Positions 18,531 to 28,118 of a DNA stretch of 64,000 nt are shown here, one piece after another. The notes beneath the pieces are model-generated. The model searched no databases. It worked only from the letters and a program-made list of their open reading frames with translations, and had not been told where the DNA came from. The DNA comes from CAVYVZ01 sp963772065 (GTDB taxonomy: Bacteria; Acidobacteriota; Vicinamibacteria; Vicinamibacterales; UBA2999): positions 682,001-746,000 of the forward strand of contig CAVYVZ010000010.1 of assembly GCA_963772065.1 (NCBI GenBank). Direction: 5' to 3'. The stretch's first letter is position 1; every line of letters starts with the position of its first letter. Both the position numbers and the translations under genes were made by a program.

Positions 18531-19202
18531 ATGTACAGGGCCATTCTTTTCGACATCGACGGAACGCTCGTCGATAGCAACGATGCGCACGCGCATGCGT
18601 GGGTCGAGGCGTTCGCCCAGTCGGGCGTGCAGGTCGACTTCGACAAGGTCCGCCGCGCGATTGGCATGGGCGGCGACAAGCTGATGCCGGCCGTGGCCGG
18701 AATATCGGAAGACTCGCCCATCGGAAAGAAGATCTCCAAGGGCCGCGGCGAGATATTCAAGACGAAGTATCTTCCTGCGGTGCACCCCTTCCCGGGCGCG
18801 CGCGAGCTGGTCGCGGAGGTGAAGGCACGCGGGCTGACGGCGGTCGCGGCCAGCTCGGCGAAGGGCGACGAGCTCGAACGGCTGCTGCAGATTGCCGGCG
18901 TGAGCGAGCTGCTCGACGAAGCGACGTCGAGTGACGATGCGGAGGAGTCGAAACCCGATCCGGACATCGTGCACGCGGCATTGAAGAAGGCGAAGGCGCA
19001 ACCGTCGGAGGCGCTGCTGATCGGCGACACGCCGTATGACATCGAGGCGGCGGCACGCGCCGGCGTGGGAGCGATCGCATTTCGCTGTGGCGGATGGGGC
19101 GATCGGGATCTTCGCCGCGCCATTGCCATTTACGACGGCCCGTGGGATCTGCTGGCGCGCCTGGACGAATCGCCCCTCGCGAGGCAGCGTGCTAAACTCT
19201 AG
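18531..19202 (+). CDS. HAD-superfamily phosphatase
   Basis: The 223-residue protein has all four HAD motifs: I, FDIDGTLVDS with nucleophile D8 and acid D10; II, AASSAKGDE; III, the lysine of EESKPDPDIV; IV, IGDTPYDIEAAARAG. The alpha-helical cap between motifs I and II is of the type seen in phosphoglycolate and beta-phosphoglucomutase relatives. It would hydrolyse a small phosphate ester in the cytoplasm; the substrate is not evident. It ends 15 bases before tRNA-His. Confidence 0.9.
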   Translation: MYRAILFDIDGTLVDSNDAHAHAWVEAFAQSGVQVDFDKVRRAIGMGGDKLMPAVAGISEDSPIGKKISKGRGEIFKTKYLPAVHPFPGARELVAEVKARGLTAVAASSAKGDELERLLQIAGVSELLDEATSSDDAEESKPDPDIVHAALKKAKAQPSEALLIGDTPYDIEAAARAGVGAIAFRCGGWGDRDLRRAIAIYDGPWDLLARLDESPLARQRAKL

Positions 19203-19217
19203 TGTTCACCTCTGCAC

Positions 19218-19293
19218 GGTGGGTGTAGCTCAGGGGTAGAGCGCCTGACTGTGGCTCAGGAAGTCGCGGGTTCGAGACCCGTCACCCACCCCA
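19218..19293 (+). tRNA. tRNA-His, anticodon GTG, with G-1 and encoded CCA
   Basis: The sequence GTGGGTGTAGCTCAGGGGTA folds into a full cloverleaf. The acceptor is GTGGGTG/CACCCAC, the anticodon loop CTGTGGC has anticodon GTG, and the T arm is GCGGG-TTCGAGA-CCCGT. G-1 at 19218 faces the C discriminator, as required for histidyl-tRNA synthetase, and CCA is encoded. A TAAACT hexamer at 19193-19198 could be its -10 element. Confidence 0.97.
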
Positions 19294-19329
19294 CTCAACC
19301 TTAGTAGTTCGTTATTGTGTTCGTGGATC

Positions 19330-21930
19330 CTATTCGTGCTGAAGGGCCACCACGGGATCGATGCGTGCCGCGCGACGCGCGGGAACGAGACACGCCAAGG
19401 CGGCCACCGCCAGAAGCACGACGGATGCGACAGCTACTGCCGCGGTGTAGTCAGGCTCGAAGTCGTAGAACACGGTACGCATTCCCCGCGCCGCCATTCC
19501 AGCCAGGACGACGCCGATGGCCACGCCGAGCAGCGTCAACGCCAGGCCTCGGCTGCTGAACGACACCAGAATGTCGCGTGACGTCGCGCCGAGCGCCATG
19601 CGTACTCCAATCTCGTTCGTACTTTGCGCCACGGCATAGGACAGGACTCCGTACAAGCCGATCGACGCGAGCAGCACGGCGAGGAGGGCGAAGCCGCTCG
19701 ACAGCACGGTATTCTGTGACGGCACCGACAACTGGCGAGCGACGATTTCTTCGATCGTCTGCACGCGCGCCACCGGCTGGTTCTTGTCGATGGACCAGAT
19801 CGCGTGCCGGACGGCCGCGACGATCGAGGTCGGCTCCACCGCCGTGCGAACCACGATGCCGCTCGGTTGGTCTCCGCTCTGGTCTGCTTGTTCGTGCACA
19901 CGGTAGATCGTGGGCTGCGGCACTTCCCACATGCCGCGATCGCGGATCTCCTTCACCACACCGACAACCGTGTACCAGTAGCCCTTCTCGCCGAGCCGCC
20001 CGAACTTGAATCGCTCGCCGAGCGGGGAGCGCCGGGGAAAGTGGCGGTTCGCAAAGGACTCATTGATGATCGCCGCCGGGCTCGACGATCGCTGGTCGGA
20101 GAGGTCGAAGAACCGGCCTTCGCGCAGCTGCGCCCCGACCGTCGAGAAGTACTCGCGCGTCACCACCCGCGTCAGCGCAACCTGCTCGGCGACTTCCTTG
20201 GTGGATTGGCCAGGCAGGAGATAGAACGTCGCCTGGTCGTGGACGGTCAGCGGTATTCGCGAGATGGCTGCGACACTGATGACGCCGGGAATCGCGCGCA
20301 ATTTTTCGAGCTGCACGTTGACAGCCGCCACCCGTGAGTCAAAGTCGGGATAGCGGAACAACGGCGTCACGAACGTCAGAAGCCGCTCGCTTCGAATTCC
20401 CAACTCCAGCCGGTTCAGATGCTGAAAGGTTTGCAGCAGCAGGCCGCCGCACGTCAGCAGCACGACGGCGAGCGCCGTCTCCAGGACGATGAGGGAGTGC
20501 TGGAGGCGATAGCTGCGGGCGCCGCGACTGCCGCCGGCGCCATCGCGCAGCCGCTCCTGCAGTGCGCGCCGCGATCCGCCGAGCGCCGGCGCCAGTCCGA
20601 ACGTCAATGCGGCAGCCAGGGCCGTCACCGCGGAAAACGCCAGCACCCGCCAGTCGAGCCGCAGGTGCACATCCATCGTCTCCGGGACGAGTGTCTGCAG
20701 GAATCGCATGACCGGGATGGCGAGCACGAGCCCGGCGAAGGCGCCGAGGACGGCAATCACGAGGCTCTCGATCAGAAACTGCATCAGCAGCCGACCCCGT
20801 CCAGCGCCAAGCGCCGCGCGCACCGCCACTTCGCGGCCGCGCACCATTCCTCGCGACATCAGCAGATTCGCCAGGTTGACGCATGCGATCAGCAGAACGG
20901 CGAGCGACCCGCAGAGCAGCACGATCAGGGACGTCCGTGTTCTCCCGGTCAGCTCTTCCCGCAACGACGTCACGACGGCCGAACGCGGCCGCTTCAGATG
21001 CTCCGCTGTGATGCGCAGGCTCAATGCCGCTATCTCCTCGTCCGCCTGGTGCACCGTGACGCCGGGCTTGAGCCGCGCGACGCAGTGCAGATCGTGCCAC
21101 CCCCAGTTCCGCAACATCTCGGGCGGGAAGGCGGTCGGCATCCAGAGGTCGATGTCGCGCGCAGGCATGAAGTAGAACTCGGGCGGCATCACGCCGATCA
21201 CTTCGTACGGCTTGTCGTTCAGCGTCACGGTGCGGCCCAGGACGTCCGGCGAGGCGCCGAACCGCCGCTGCCAGAGCCCATGGCTGATGACGACAAGCCG
21301 CGCACCGCGGACGTCTTCTTCTTCAGTGAAGACTCGGCCGAGCAGCGGCTGGACGCCGAGTATCGTCCAGAAGTTCCCGGTGACCTTACGCGCGGGCAGC
21401 ACCTCGGGCTCGCCGTAGCCCGAGAGTGCTGCGTCGCCGCGCTGGGTTGCCGCGATATCCGTGAACACCTTGTTGTGGCGGCGCCACTCGCGCCATTCCG
21501 GCGGTGTCGTATAGAACTTTTGGGTACCGGTACGGCTGGTGTCGTTGTCCCAGACCATGACGAGCCCGCCGGGGTCGCGGTAGGGGAGCGGGCGGATCAG
21601 CACCGCATCGACGGCGCTGAACATCGCGATGTTCACACCGATGCCGAGCGCCAGCGTGGCGATGGCGATTGCCGAGAATGCCGGATTCCGGCGGACCTGG
21701 CGCAGGCCGTGGCGGACGTCGCGCGCGAGCTGTTCGAATCGCGTCCAACCCCACGCCGCGCGGACGTCCTCCTTGACGAGCAGCACGTTGCCGAAGGCGC
21801 GTCGAGCGCCATCCTGCCCGGACTCCTCCGCCTCGAGGTTCAAGTGACTCTGGATCTCGCGCTCGAGATCGCGCTCCTTCTGCTCTCGTGCGCGGGCACT
21901 CACGTCTCTGATCCGTGCCCACCAACCCAT
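19330..21930 (-). CDS. ADOP family permease with cytoplasmic leader, intact
   Basis: This is a full-length 866-residue ADOP. A cytoplasmic leader (residues 1 to about 85, EQKERDLEREIQSHLNLEAEE, GARRAFGN) precedes the first helix (AIAIATLALGIGVNIAMF). It continues with a MacB-type periplasmic core, the FtsX block with LIACVNLANLLMSRGMVRGR, a second core, and the C-terminal FtsX block with STNEIGVRMALGATSRDILV. It ends CLVPARRAARIDPVVALQHE. Its start lies one base beyond the stop of a padR gene, so the two form an operon in padR-first order. It probably couples an unidentified ATPase to export or signalling across the inner membrane. Confidence 0.93.
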   Translation of the reverse strand: MGWWARIRDVSARAREQKERDLEREIQSHLNLEAEESGQDGARRAFGNVLLVKEDVRAAWGWTRFEQLARDVRHGLRQVRRNPAFSAIAIATLALGIGVNIAMFSAVDAVLIRPLPYRDPGGLVMVWDNDTSRTGTQKFYTTPPEWREWRRHNKVFTDIAATQRGDAALSGYGEPEVLPARKVTGNFWTILGVQPLLGRVFTEEEDVRGARLVVISHGLWQRRFGASPDVLGRTVTLNDKPYEVIGVMPPEFYFMPARDIDLWMPTAFPPEMLRNWGWHDLHCVARLKPGVTVHQADEEIAALSLRITAEHLKRPRSAVVTSLREELTGRTRTSLIVLLCGSLAVLLIACVNLANLLMSRGMVRGREVAVRAALGAGRGRLLMQFLIESLVIAVLGAFAGLVLAIPVMRFLQTLVPETMDVHLRLDWRVLAFSAVTALAAALTFGLAPALGGSRRALQERLRDGAGGSRGARSYRLQHSLIVLETALAVVLLTCGGLLLQTFQHLNRLELGIRSERLLTFVTPLFRYPDFDSRVAAVNVQLEKLRAIPGVISVAAISRIPLTVHDQATFYLLPGQSTKEVAEQVALTRVVTREYFSTVGAQLREGRFFDLSDQRSSSPAAIINESFANRHFPRRSPLGERFKFGRLGEKGYWYTVVGVVKEIRDRGMWEVPQPTIYRVHEQADQSGDQPSGIVVRTAVEPTSIVAAVRHAIWSIDKNQPVARVQTIEEIVARQLSVPSQNTVLSSGFALLAVLLASIGLYGVLSYAVAQSTNEIGVRMALGATSRDILVSFSSRGLALTLLGVAIGVVLAGMAARGMRTVFYDFEPDYTAAVAVASVVLLAVAALACLVPARRAARIDPVVALQHE

Positions 21931-21931
21931 A

Positions 21932-22276
21932 TCAACCCCCCGACCGCACAGTGACGCGGCCGATCGCGCGAACCAGTTGCTCCCACTTGGACTCTTCGGC
22001 GGCCAGTTGCTTCTTGCCCGCAGCGGTCAGGCGGTAGTACTTGAACTCGCGCGCCCCGTCCCGGCTTTCCCATTTGGCCGCCAGCCAGCCCTTGCCCTCA
22101 AGCCGATGCAACGCCGGGTAGAGAGAGCCGTGCTCGACCTGAAGCACGTCTTCCGTGCTGCGCTGAATGTGCTTGGCGATCTGATGGCCGTGAGCGGGTC
22201 CCACGAGGAGGGTGCGGAGAATCAGCATGTCCAGCGTGCCCCGAAGAAGCTCGATCTTGGCGCGGCGCGGGCTCAT
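21932..22276 (-). CDS. PadR-family transcriptional regulator
   Basis: The 114-residue winged-helix protein has KIELLRGTLDMLILRTLLVG, PAHGHQIAKHIQRS, the VEHGSLYPALHRLEGKGWL wing at about 47-65 and FKYYRLTAAGKKQLAAEES. It is the first gene of the operon with the ADOP at 19330. A TCTA-CCC-TAGA palindrome at 22287-22297, eleven bases upstream of the start, is a possible autoregulatory site. Confidence 0.92.
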   Translation of the reverse strand: MSPRRAKIELLRGTLDMLILRTLLVGPAHGHQIAKHIQRSTEDVLQVEHGSLYPALHRLEGKGWLAAKWESRDGAREFKYYRLTAAGKKQLAAEESKWEQLVRAIGRVTVRSGG

Positions 22277-22286
22277 GGTCGAAAGT

Positions 22287-22297
22287 CTACCCTAGAA
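22287..22297 (-). promoter_or_regulatory. Short palindrome upstream of padR, candidate operator
   Basis: TCTACCCTAGA is a 4-3-4 palindrome between the padR start and any promoter. It is short enough to be chance; the position is its main support. Confidence 0.25.
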
Positions 22298-22334
22298 CGC
22301 AGGATGGCGTCTCGGCGAGTTTTTCGGCCAGGTT

Positions 22335-25300
22335 CTACGGCGTGGTCGTGGTCTTCTTCCCTGTGTAACGCGGATACGCAGGACGTTTCGGTTTCGGTAC
22401 GGGGTTCTTTTCGAGCTCCGCCAGCACCAGCTCGATCGCTTTTTCGAGCTGTGGGTCTCGCCCCTTTCGCACCAGCTCGGGATCGTGCTCGACCTCGATG
22501 TCGGGTGAAATGCCGACGTTCTCCGCATCCCATTCGCCCGTCGGGCTCCACACCGCGGAGCTCGGGGCGGTGACGAAGCCGCCGTCCATGAGCGGCGGCG
22601 CGCCGGCGCGGCCGACGAGACCGCCCCACGTTCGCTTTCCTATCAGCTTCCCGACGCCCGCGCGCCGGAAATAGTTCGGCATCGCGTCGCCGCCGGAGCC
22701 GGCAATCTCGTTGATGATCATCACCTTCGGCCCGAAGATCGCGCCCTGCGGCTGCACCTCGTGCTCCCCATCGCGCGTCGCGACGAGGCTCATCATGCGG
22801 CGACTGAGCTGCTCGATGATGTCGGTCGCCAGCGCTCCGCCGCCGTTGAAGCGCTCGTCGATGATCGCCGCCTCCTTCCCCACCTGCGCGTAGAAGTAGC
22901 GCGTGAAGTTCGTGAGCCCGCCGAAGGCGGTGTCCGGCATGTACACGTAGGCGACGCGCCCCTTCGTCGCCTTGTCGACGGCGCGCCGGTTGTCCTCGAT
23001 CCAGGCGAGGTGGCGCAGGCGGTTTTCGCTCGGCACGGGCACCACCGTGACCTCGCGCGCGCCGGCACCATCCGGCTGCGCGCCAACCTTCAGGCGAACG
23101 TTCTTCCCCGAGGTCGCCTCGAAGAAGGCGTACACATTGTCCGAGGCGCGAAGCTCGCGGCCGCCGACAGCCAATAAGTAGTCGCCTTCCTGGACGTTGA
23201 TGCCGGGTTGCGTCAGCGGCGCTTTGAGATCCGGATTCCAGTTCTCGCCGTCGTAAATCCGGGCAAAGCGGTAGCGGCCGTTCTCGATGCGATAGTCGGC
23301 GCCCAGCAGCCCCGAAGGAATCACTTTCGTTTCAGGATTGTCGCCGCCTCCGACGCCGAGATGGCCGACCGTGATCTCGCCCATCATGTCGGCGAAGAGA
23401 TAGCTCAAGTCGCGCCGCGACATAACCGAATCGAGGTACGGCTCATACTTCCGGCTCGAGGCCGCGAGATCCAGGCCGTGAAGATCCGGATCGTAGAAGA
23501 ACTCACGCTGGATGCGCCACGCATCGTGGTACATCTGCTTCCATTCGACGCGCGGATCCGATCGAACCTCGATTGTCTCGGTCCGCAGTTGAGTACGCGG
23601 CCGATGGCTCGCTCGGCGGCGGCGGCGGCGCGTTGGCGGTGGCTCCTGTGTTTCCTCCGGGCGGCGGCAGCGGCCGCAGCGCCTGAATGCTCCACCGCTC
23701 GGCGCGCGCGGTGAGCGTCTTCTCACCGTTGGCGGAGATCTCGAAGAAGCGCACCCCCGACGTGACGACGTCGGAGCGCCGCTGCTTGAGATCGAAGCGG
23801 TGCACCGTCATGCCCGGAGGCTCGCCCTGTCCGGGCGGAGGTGGCGGACCGGGAGCGGGAGCCTCCATCGCGAACAGTATTCCCGCCTTGCCGGTCTGCA
23901 GCCGCGCGTACCGGCGCGGCGGAAGCGGAAGCGCGAGGATGCGCTGGTTGATCTTGTCCCAATCGATTTTCACGTCCGCCGTTTTCGACGGCGGACCCGC
24001 AGGTTTCGATGCATCAGGCTTGACGGCATCGGGCTTCGCAGCGTCAGCGGTTGCCGCATCCGGCTTCGGCGCGTCCGTCTTGGCCGTTTCGTCGCGCGGC
24101 GCATCGCCGCCCTTCTCCTCGTCGCTCTCGGGCGCAAGCGGCGACGGCTCGGTCTTCGACAGCACCACGAGGTACACGGATCGGGTCGGCGAACGCCTGA
24201 CGCTGCTGATGTCGGCTTCGAGGGAAGGTCCGGAATCGGTGCTGGCCGTGAAGTACAGATACTTCCCGTCCTTGTCGAAGACGGGATATCGAGCATCGCT
24301 CATCCCGTCGGTGAGCTGCGTGCTCTTTCCATCGGCCAGCGAGTGGATGAAGATCGCGCCGAGGTAGTTCTGGAGCCGCTTGGTGTACGCCAGCCACTTG
24401 CTATCGGGCGACCACACCGGCTCGCGCTCACCCGGCGGAAACAGGTAGGTGTCCTTGTCGACTTTGACCGGCGTCTTGCGATCGATGTCGACATACCACG
24501 TGTTCAGGTGCGCATCGAGATAGGCAATCTTCCGGCTGTCGGGCGACCAGCGCGGCATGAAGTAGAACGTCGGATTCGCTTCCAGGCGGATCTTGCGCGC
24601 CGGCGTCGTCCCCATGGCATCGCGAATATGCAGTTCGTATTCGCCGCTCTCGTCGGAGAAGTACGCGATCGAGCGTCCGTCGGGCGACCAGGCGGGATCC
24701 CGCTCCATCGCGCTCGTCGTCTCGGTGAGATTCCGCGTGTCCCCCTTCTCCGCCGGGACCGTCAGGATCTCCCCGCGCGCCTCGAAGAGCGCGCGCGCGC
24801 CCGTGGGCGAGATGTGCGCGCTGGCAAGCCGGCGCGCGACGTTCACGAAGCGCGGCCGCAGCTCCGGCATGTCGCCGGCCAGCCTGATCGTCACCGGCGC
24901 CAGCTGGCCGGATTTCACGTCGTAGAGCTGAATCTGTCCGAACTGCTCGATGACGATGCCGCCAGGACCTGCCGAGGCGGACTTGAAATCCATGCCGGTG
25001 TTCGGCACGGCCTGCGCCACCTTCTTGGACTTCATGTCGTACGAGTACAGCGTCACGGCATGGCCGCGATCGCTCAGGAAGTACACGCGGTCATCGACCC
25101 ACATCGGGCAGAAGTCGTTCGAGTTGTCGCGAGGAACGCGCTCGATCCGGCTGTTCGACAGGTCGGCGATCCAGACCGGCGTCGTCCGGCCGCCGCGGTA
25201 TCGCTTCCAGACGGAGAACGCGCGCGGCATCGGCACGTACGCGATCCGCTGCGCATCGGGCGAGAAGCTGGCTTCGTACCCCATCGGCAGCGGCAGCTTC

Positions 25301-25740
25301 TCTTCCAGCCCGCCGTCGATCGACGCGAGGTACAGCTGTTGAAACCGCGAGTAGCTGTTGCGTGGGGATGCGAAGACGACGCGGCGTCCGTCGCGGGTCC
25401 AGCCGAGCGCCGTGTCCGGATCGGGGTGCCAGGTGACGCGCTTCGGTACGCCCCCCTCGGCGGGCACGACGAACACGTCGGTGTTGCCGTCATACTGGCC
25501 GGTGAACGCGATCCATTTGCCGTCTGGCGAGAACGAAGCGCCAGACTCCACGCCAACTCCCGCCGTGAGCCGGCGCGCATCGCCGCCTTCACGCGGCACA
25601 CTCCACAGATCACCAGCAAACGTGAAGACGATCTGCGTGGCGCTCAGCGCCGGCTGCTGCGCCAGAAGCGGCTTCTCGACCGCGCCTCCGACCTGCGAGA
25701 GCCCCAGCACACCCACGAGCACGGCGACGAGTCGCTTCAT
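22335..25740 (-). pseudogene. Tricorn-protease-like PD40 propeller plus S41 peptidase, one frame break
   Basis: The ATG at 25740 follows GAGAGGAG and starts a signal peptide (KRLVAVLVGVLGLSQVGGAV). Residues about 30-650 form a tricorn/TolB-like propeller with repeated FSPDGKWIAFTG, WSPDGRSIAYFSD and WSPDSRKIAYLD blades. An Asp/Lys/Ala-rich linker (about 545-600) and a poly-proline run follow. One extra base near 23590 breaks the frame. Beyond it the C-terminal part resumes as TETIEVRSDPRVEWKQMYHD, a PDZ-like segment (GINVQEGDYLLAVGGREL) and the S41 core with DERFNGGG and the catalytic serine in NEIAGSGGDAMPNYF. The chain would be about 1134 residues. Members degrade peptides outside the cytoplasm. 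Confidence 0.88.
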
Positions 25741-25766
25741 GGCACTCCTCTCGAAGAGTGCGGATC

Positions 25767-25991
25767 TTAACCCTTTTGGGCCTGCCCCTCTGCTCCTTTC
25801 GTCAGCGTCCATGCAGCGGCAGCCAGGACCATCAGGTTGGCGGCCACCACCGGCGCCGCGCCGATCAGCACCCCGTACCCAACCCACATGAGCGCGCCGG
25901 CCATCTGCATCTGGCGCAGCGTGGCGGGTCGCTTGAAGAAGTACGACACCACGAATACGGCGGTCGCGAACCAGCCCAGGTATTCGGTCAC
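25767..25991 (-). CDS. YgjV-like small inner-membrane protein
   Basis: The 74-residue product (TEYLGWFATAVFVVSYFFKR) has three hydrophobic segments and the QMQMAGALMWVGYGVLIGA motif of the small Imp-YgjV family, whose function is not well established. Its start overlaps the stop of the upstream HAD phosphatase in an ATGA, so the two are probably cotranslated. It ends 26 bases before the tricorn-like gene. Confidence 0.7.
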   Translation of the reverse strand: MTEYLGWFATAVFVVSYFFKRPATLRQMQMAGALMWVGYGVLIGAAPVVAANLMVLAAAAWTLTKGAEGQAQKG

Positions 25992-26818
25992 AGCGCGGCC
26001 TCGCGTTGCTCGCCGGCCGATTCACGGACCGTCACCCGGTCCGTGCGGGCTTTTTCCCAGGCCTGGAGCATCAGCCCGTTCGACTCGAACAGCAGCCGGA
26101 TATCCGCTGGCCCCCAGCCAAGCACCTGCTCGAGAATCGGCACCATCACAGAGAACGCGGTGTCGCTCAGCACGGTCCGCGTGGCGATGCGCGCGAGCTG
26201 TTTGTTTTCGGACACCGCAATCGTGAAGCCCTCGCGGTTGTTGACGTGCAGCATCACGTGCACGTCCGAGCTGCCGTCGCCCACGTAGATCGTGCGGCTC
26301 GGCGCGATCCCGAGCCGCGCCTCCAGCTCCTCCACCACAGCGACCTTTCCGTAGCCGGCCGGCACGCGAAGAATGGAGCGCACTTCCCCCGAGACCGGGT
26401 CGTATTCGAGCTCCGTTCCGAAGATGTGGTCCGGTGAGACGATGCCCGCGAGCGCCGACTGGATTACTTCGCGCGGCGCCGCCGAGATGACGAAGTACGA
26501 GAACCGGTAACCCTCGATGCCGCGGTCGAAGAAGTCCACCAGCGCGCGGATGTTGCTGCGGAGCCGTACGCGGCGGCCGGCCTCGACGAGGTGTTCGCGC
26601 CGGACGCCTCGAAACTCGGGATCGTGCCGTATGAGGTATGCGAGCTCGCCGCCCTGGTGGACGAGATTCGTCCGAGCCAGCCCTTCGACCTTCTGCTGAA
26701 AGCTCGACGCGCCAATCAGCTCGCTGAGGACGACGCCCGAGTCGTTGAAGCTCAGCGTCTGGTCGAAATCCGAGGCGACGAGAAAATGCTTGGGAACCAC
26801 AGAATCTGTCATATCCAT
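25988..26818 (-). CDS. HAD-like phosphatase, phosphoserine-phosphatase-type
   Basis: The 276-residue protein has motif I ASDFDQTLSFNDSG near residues 15-28, motif II YFVISAAPREVIQ, a lysine in PAGYGKVAVVEELE and motif IV IYVGDGSSDVHVML. This layout is that of the phosphoserine phosphatase and pyridoxal/phosphocholine phosphatase group. The C-terminal 60 residues after ENKQLARIATRT are not part of the usual core. It heads a two-gene unit with the YgjV-like protein. It is divergent from a GntR-LacI regulator across an AT-rich gap, so that regulator may control it. Confidence 0.82.
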   Translation of the reverse strand: MDMTDSVVPKHFLVASDFDQTLSFNDSGVVLSELIGASSFQQKVEGLARTNLVHQGGELAYLIRHDPEFRGVRREHLVEAGRRVRLRSNIRALVDFFDRGIEGYRFSYFVISAAPREVIQSALAGIVSPDHIFGTELEYDPVSGEVRSILRVPAGYGKVAVVEELEARLGIAPSRTIYVGDGSSDVHVMLHVNNREGFTIAVSENKQLARIATRTVLSDTAFSVMVPILEQVLGWGPADIRLLFESNGLMLQAWEKARTDRVTVRESAGEQREAAL

Positions 26819-26911
26819 TTACTGGACTGACCATATCAACTTAACTACCTATTGGTCAAATAATCAGGCGGAATATTGATATTCGTCTCATAGCTGTCAT
26901 ATCATTTTGCC
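26819..26911. promoter_or_regulatory. AT-rich divergent promoter region
   Basis: This 93-base gap is far richer in A/T than its surroundings. On the plus strand TTGATA (26876-26881) and TATCAT (26900-26905), spaced by 18 bases, resemble -35 and -10 boxes and would give a leaderless or nearly leaderless message for the GTG start at 26912. On the minus strand TTGACC (26854-26859) could serve the phosphatase. Promoter assignments are by eye. Confidence 0.45.
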
Positions 26912-28015
26912 GTGAGCACGCCTCGCGCCGCGCCAAAGTACCAGCAGGTCTATTCGGCCCTGCGCCGGGAAATCCAGTCCGGCCGTTGGAAACGTGGCGA
27001 CCGTCTCCCGAGCGAGGCAGACCTGGTTCAGACATACGGGGCTTCGCGCATCACGGTGGGCCGCGCCGTACGGGAGCTTCAAGCCGAAGGCTTCGTGGAG
27101 CGGCGAGCCGGTTCGGGCACGTATGTGAGGGCGCGTTCGAGCTCGGGCGCACTCTCGTTCGGCCTGCTCATACCCGACCTCGGCGAGACCGAGGTGTTCG
27201 AGCCGATCTGTCAGGGGATGATGGCTTCGCCGCTTGCGCGCGAGCACGCGCTGCTCTGGGGCAGTCCGCACGGCGGCGACTCGACGAAAGCGGGGCGGGC
27301 GCTGAGACTGTGCCGTCAGTACATCGACCGCGGTGTCTCAGGCGTCTTCTTCGCGCCGCTCGAATTCATGGCCGACAAAGACGATGTGAACCGGACGATC
27401 GCCGAGGCGCTCGACGCCGCGCGGATTCCCGTCGTCCTGCTCGATCGCACGGTCGTGCCTTATCCGCGCCGCGGACATCACGACCTCGTCGGCATCGACA
27501 ACCGCCGTGCCGGATACGTGATCACGGAGCACCTGCTGCGGCTCGGGTGCCGGCGCATCGCGTTCGTGGCCGAGCCGAACGCTGCCGCGACGGTTGACGC
27601 GCGCGAAGCCGGCTATCGAGAGGCGCTGTACACCGCAGAGGCGCACGGCGATCGCTCGCTGATTCACCGGCTCGATCCGGAGCAACCAGGCGCCGTGCGC
27701 GCGATGATGGCCGCGCGCCCCGACGCCATCGTGTCCGCGAACGATCGCACCGCGGGCCGGCTGATGCACACGCTGCGCGGGTTGGACTACGTGGTGCCGC
27801 GCGACGTTCGGCTGGTCGGGATCGACGACGTGCCGTACGCGAGCTTGCTTCCCGTTCCGCTGACCACGCTGCGTCAGCCGACGCGCCAGATCGGCGAGGC
27901 GGCTCTTGCCACGATGCTCGAGCGGGTTGTGCGCCCCGACCTCCCCGCTCGCGACATCCTGCTGCACTGCGAGCTGGTCGTCCGCGAGTCGTGCGGAAGC
28001 CGAACTCATTCTTGA
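26912..28015 (+). CDS. GntR-type HTH fused to LacI-type ligand-binding domain
   Basis: The 367-residue regulator has a GntR winged helix at residues 1-75 (SALRREIQSGRWKRGDRLPS, ASRITVGRAVRELQAEGFVE, RRAGSGTYVR). It is followed by a LacI/periplasmic-binding-like domain (about 85-360) with GVSGVFFAPLEF, VVLLDRTV, LVGIDNRRAGYVITEHLLRL, DAIVSANDRTAGRL and VRLVGIDDVPYASLLP. This architecture is shared with the arabinose repressor AraR, so a sugar effector is plausible. The start is GTG. Its TGA stop is supplied by the first word of the TTTTTGA array. Confidence 0.9.
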   Translation: MSTPRAAPKYQQVYSALRREIQSGRWKRGDRLPSEADLVQTYGASRITVGRAVRELQAEGFVERRAGSGTYVRARSSSGALSFGLLIPDLGETEVFEPICQGMMASPLAREHALLWGSPHGGDSTKAGRALRLCRQYIDRGVSGVFFAPLEFMADKDDVNRTIAEALDAARIPVVLLDRTVVPYPRRGHHDLVGIDNRRAGYVITEHLLRLGCRRIAFVAEPNAAATVDAREAGYREALYTAEAHGDRSLIHRLDPEQPGAVRAMMAARPDAIVSANDRTAGRLMHTLRGLDYVVPRDVRLVGIDDVPYASLLPVPLTTLRQPTRQIGEAALATMLERVVRPDLPARDILLHCELVVRESCGSRTHS

Positions 28016-28118
28016 TTTTTGATTTTGGATTTTTGATCTTTGATTTCTGATTCAAATCAGAGATCAAGAATCAAAGATCAAATCGAAAATCAAAAATCAA
28101 AAATCAAAAATCAAAAAT
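28011..28118. repeat. TTTTTGAT / ATCAAAAA word array with inverted copy
   Basis: The left part repeats (C)TTGATTTTTGATTTTGGATTT-like words and the right part repeats ATCAAAAATCAAAAATC. Between them TTGATCTTTGATT and AATCAAAGATCAA form a 13-bp inverted pair. The array is extremely AT-rich in a GC-rich genome. It supplies the TGA stop codons of both convergent genes (28013-28015 plus, 28111-28113 minus). It may act as a bidirectional terminator. Confidence 0.8.

Noticed and set aside
28011..28118. Array of ATCAAAA words considered as CRISPR
   Set aside because: Units are 7-8 bases with no spacers of constant length, no leader and no cas genes nearby.
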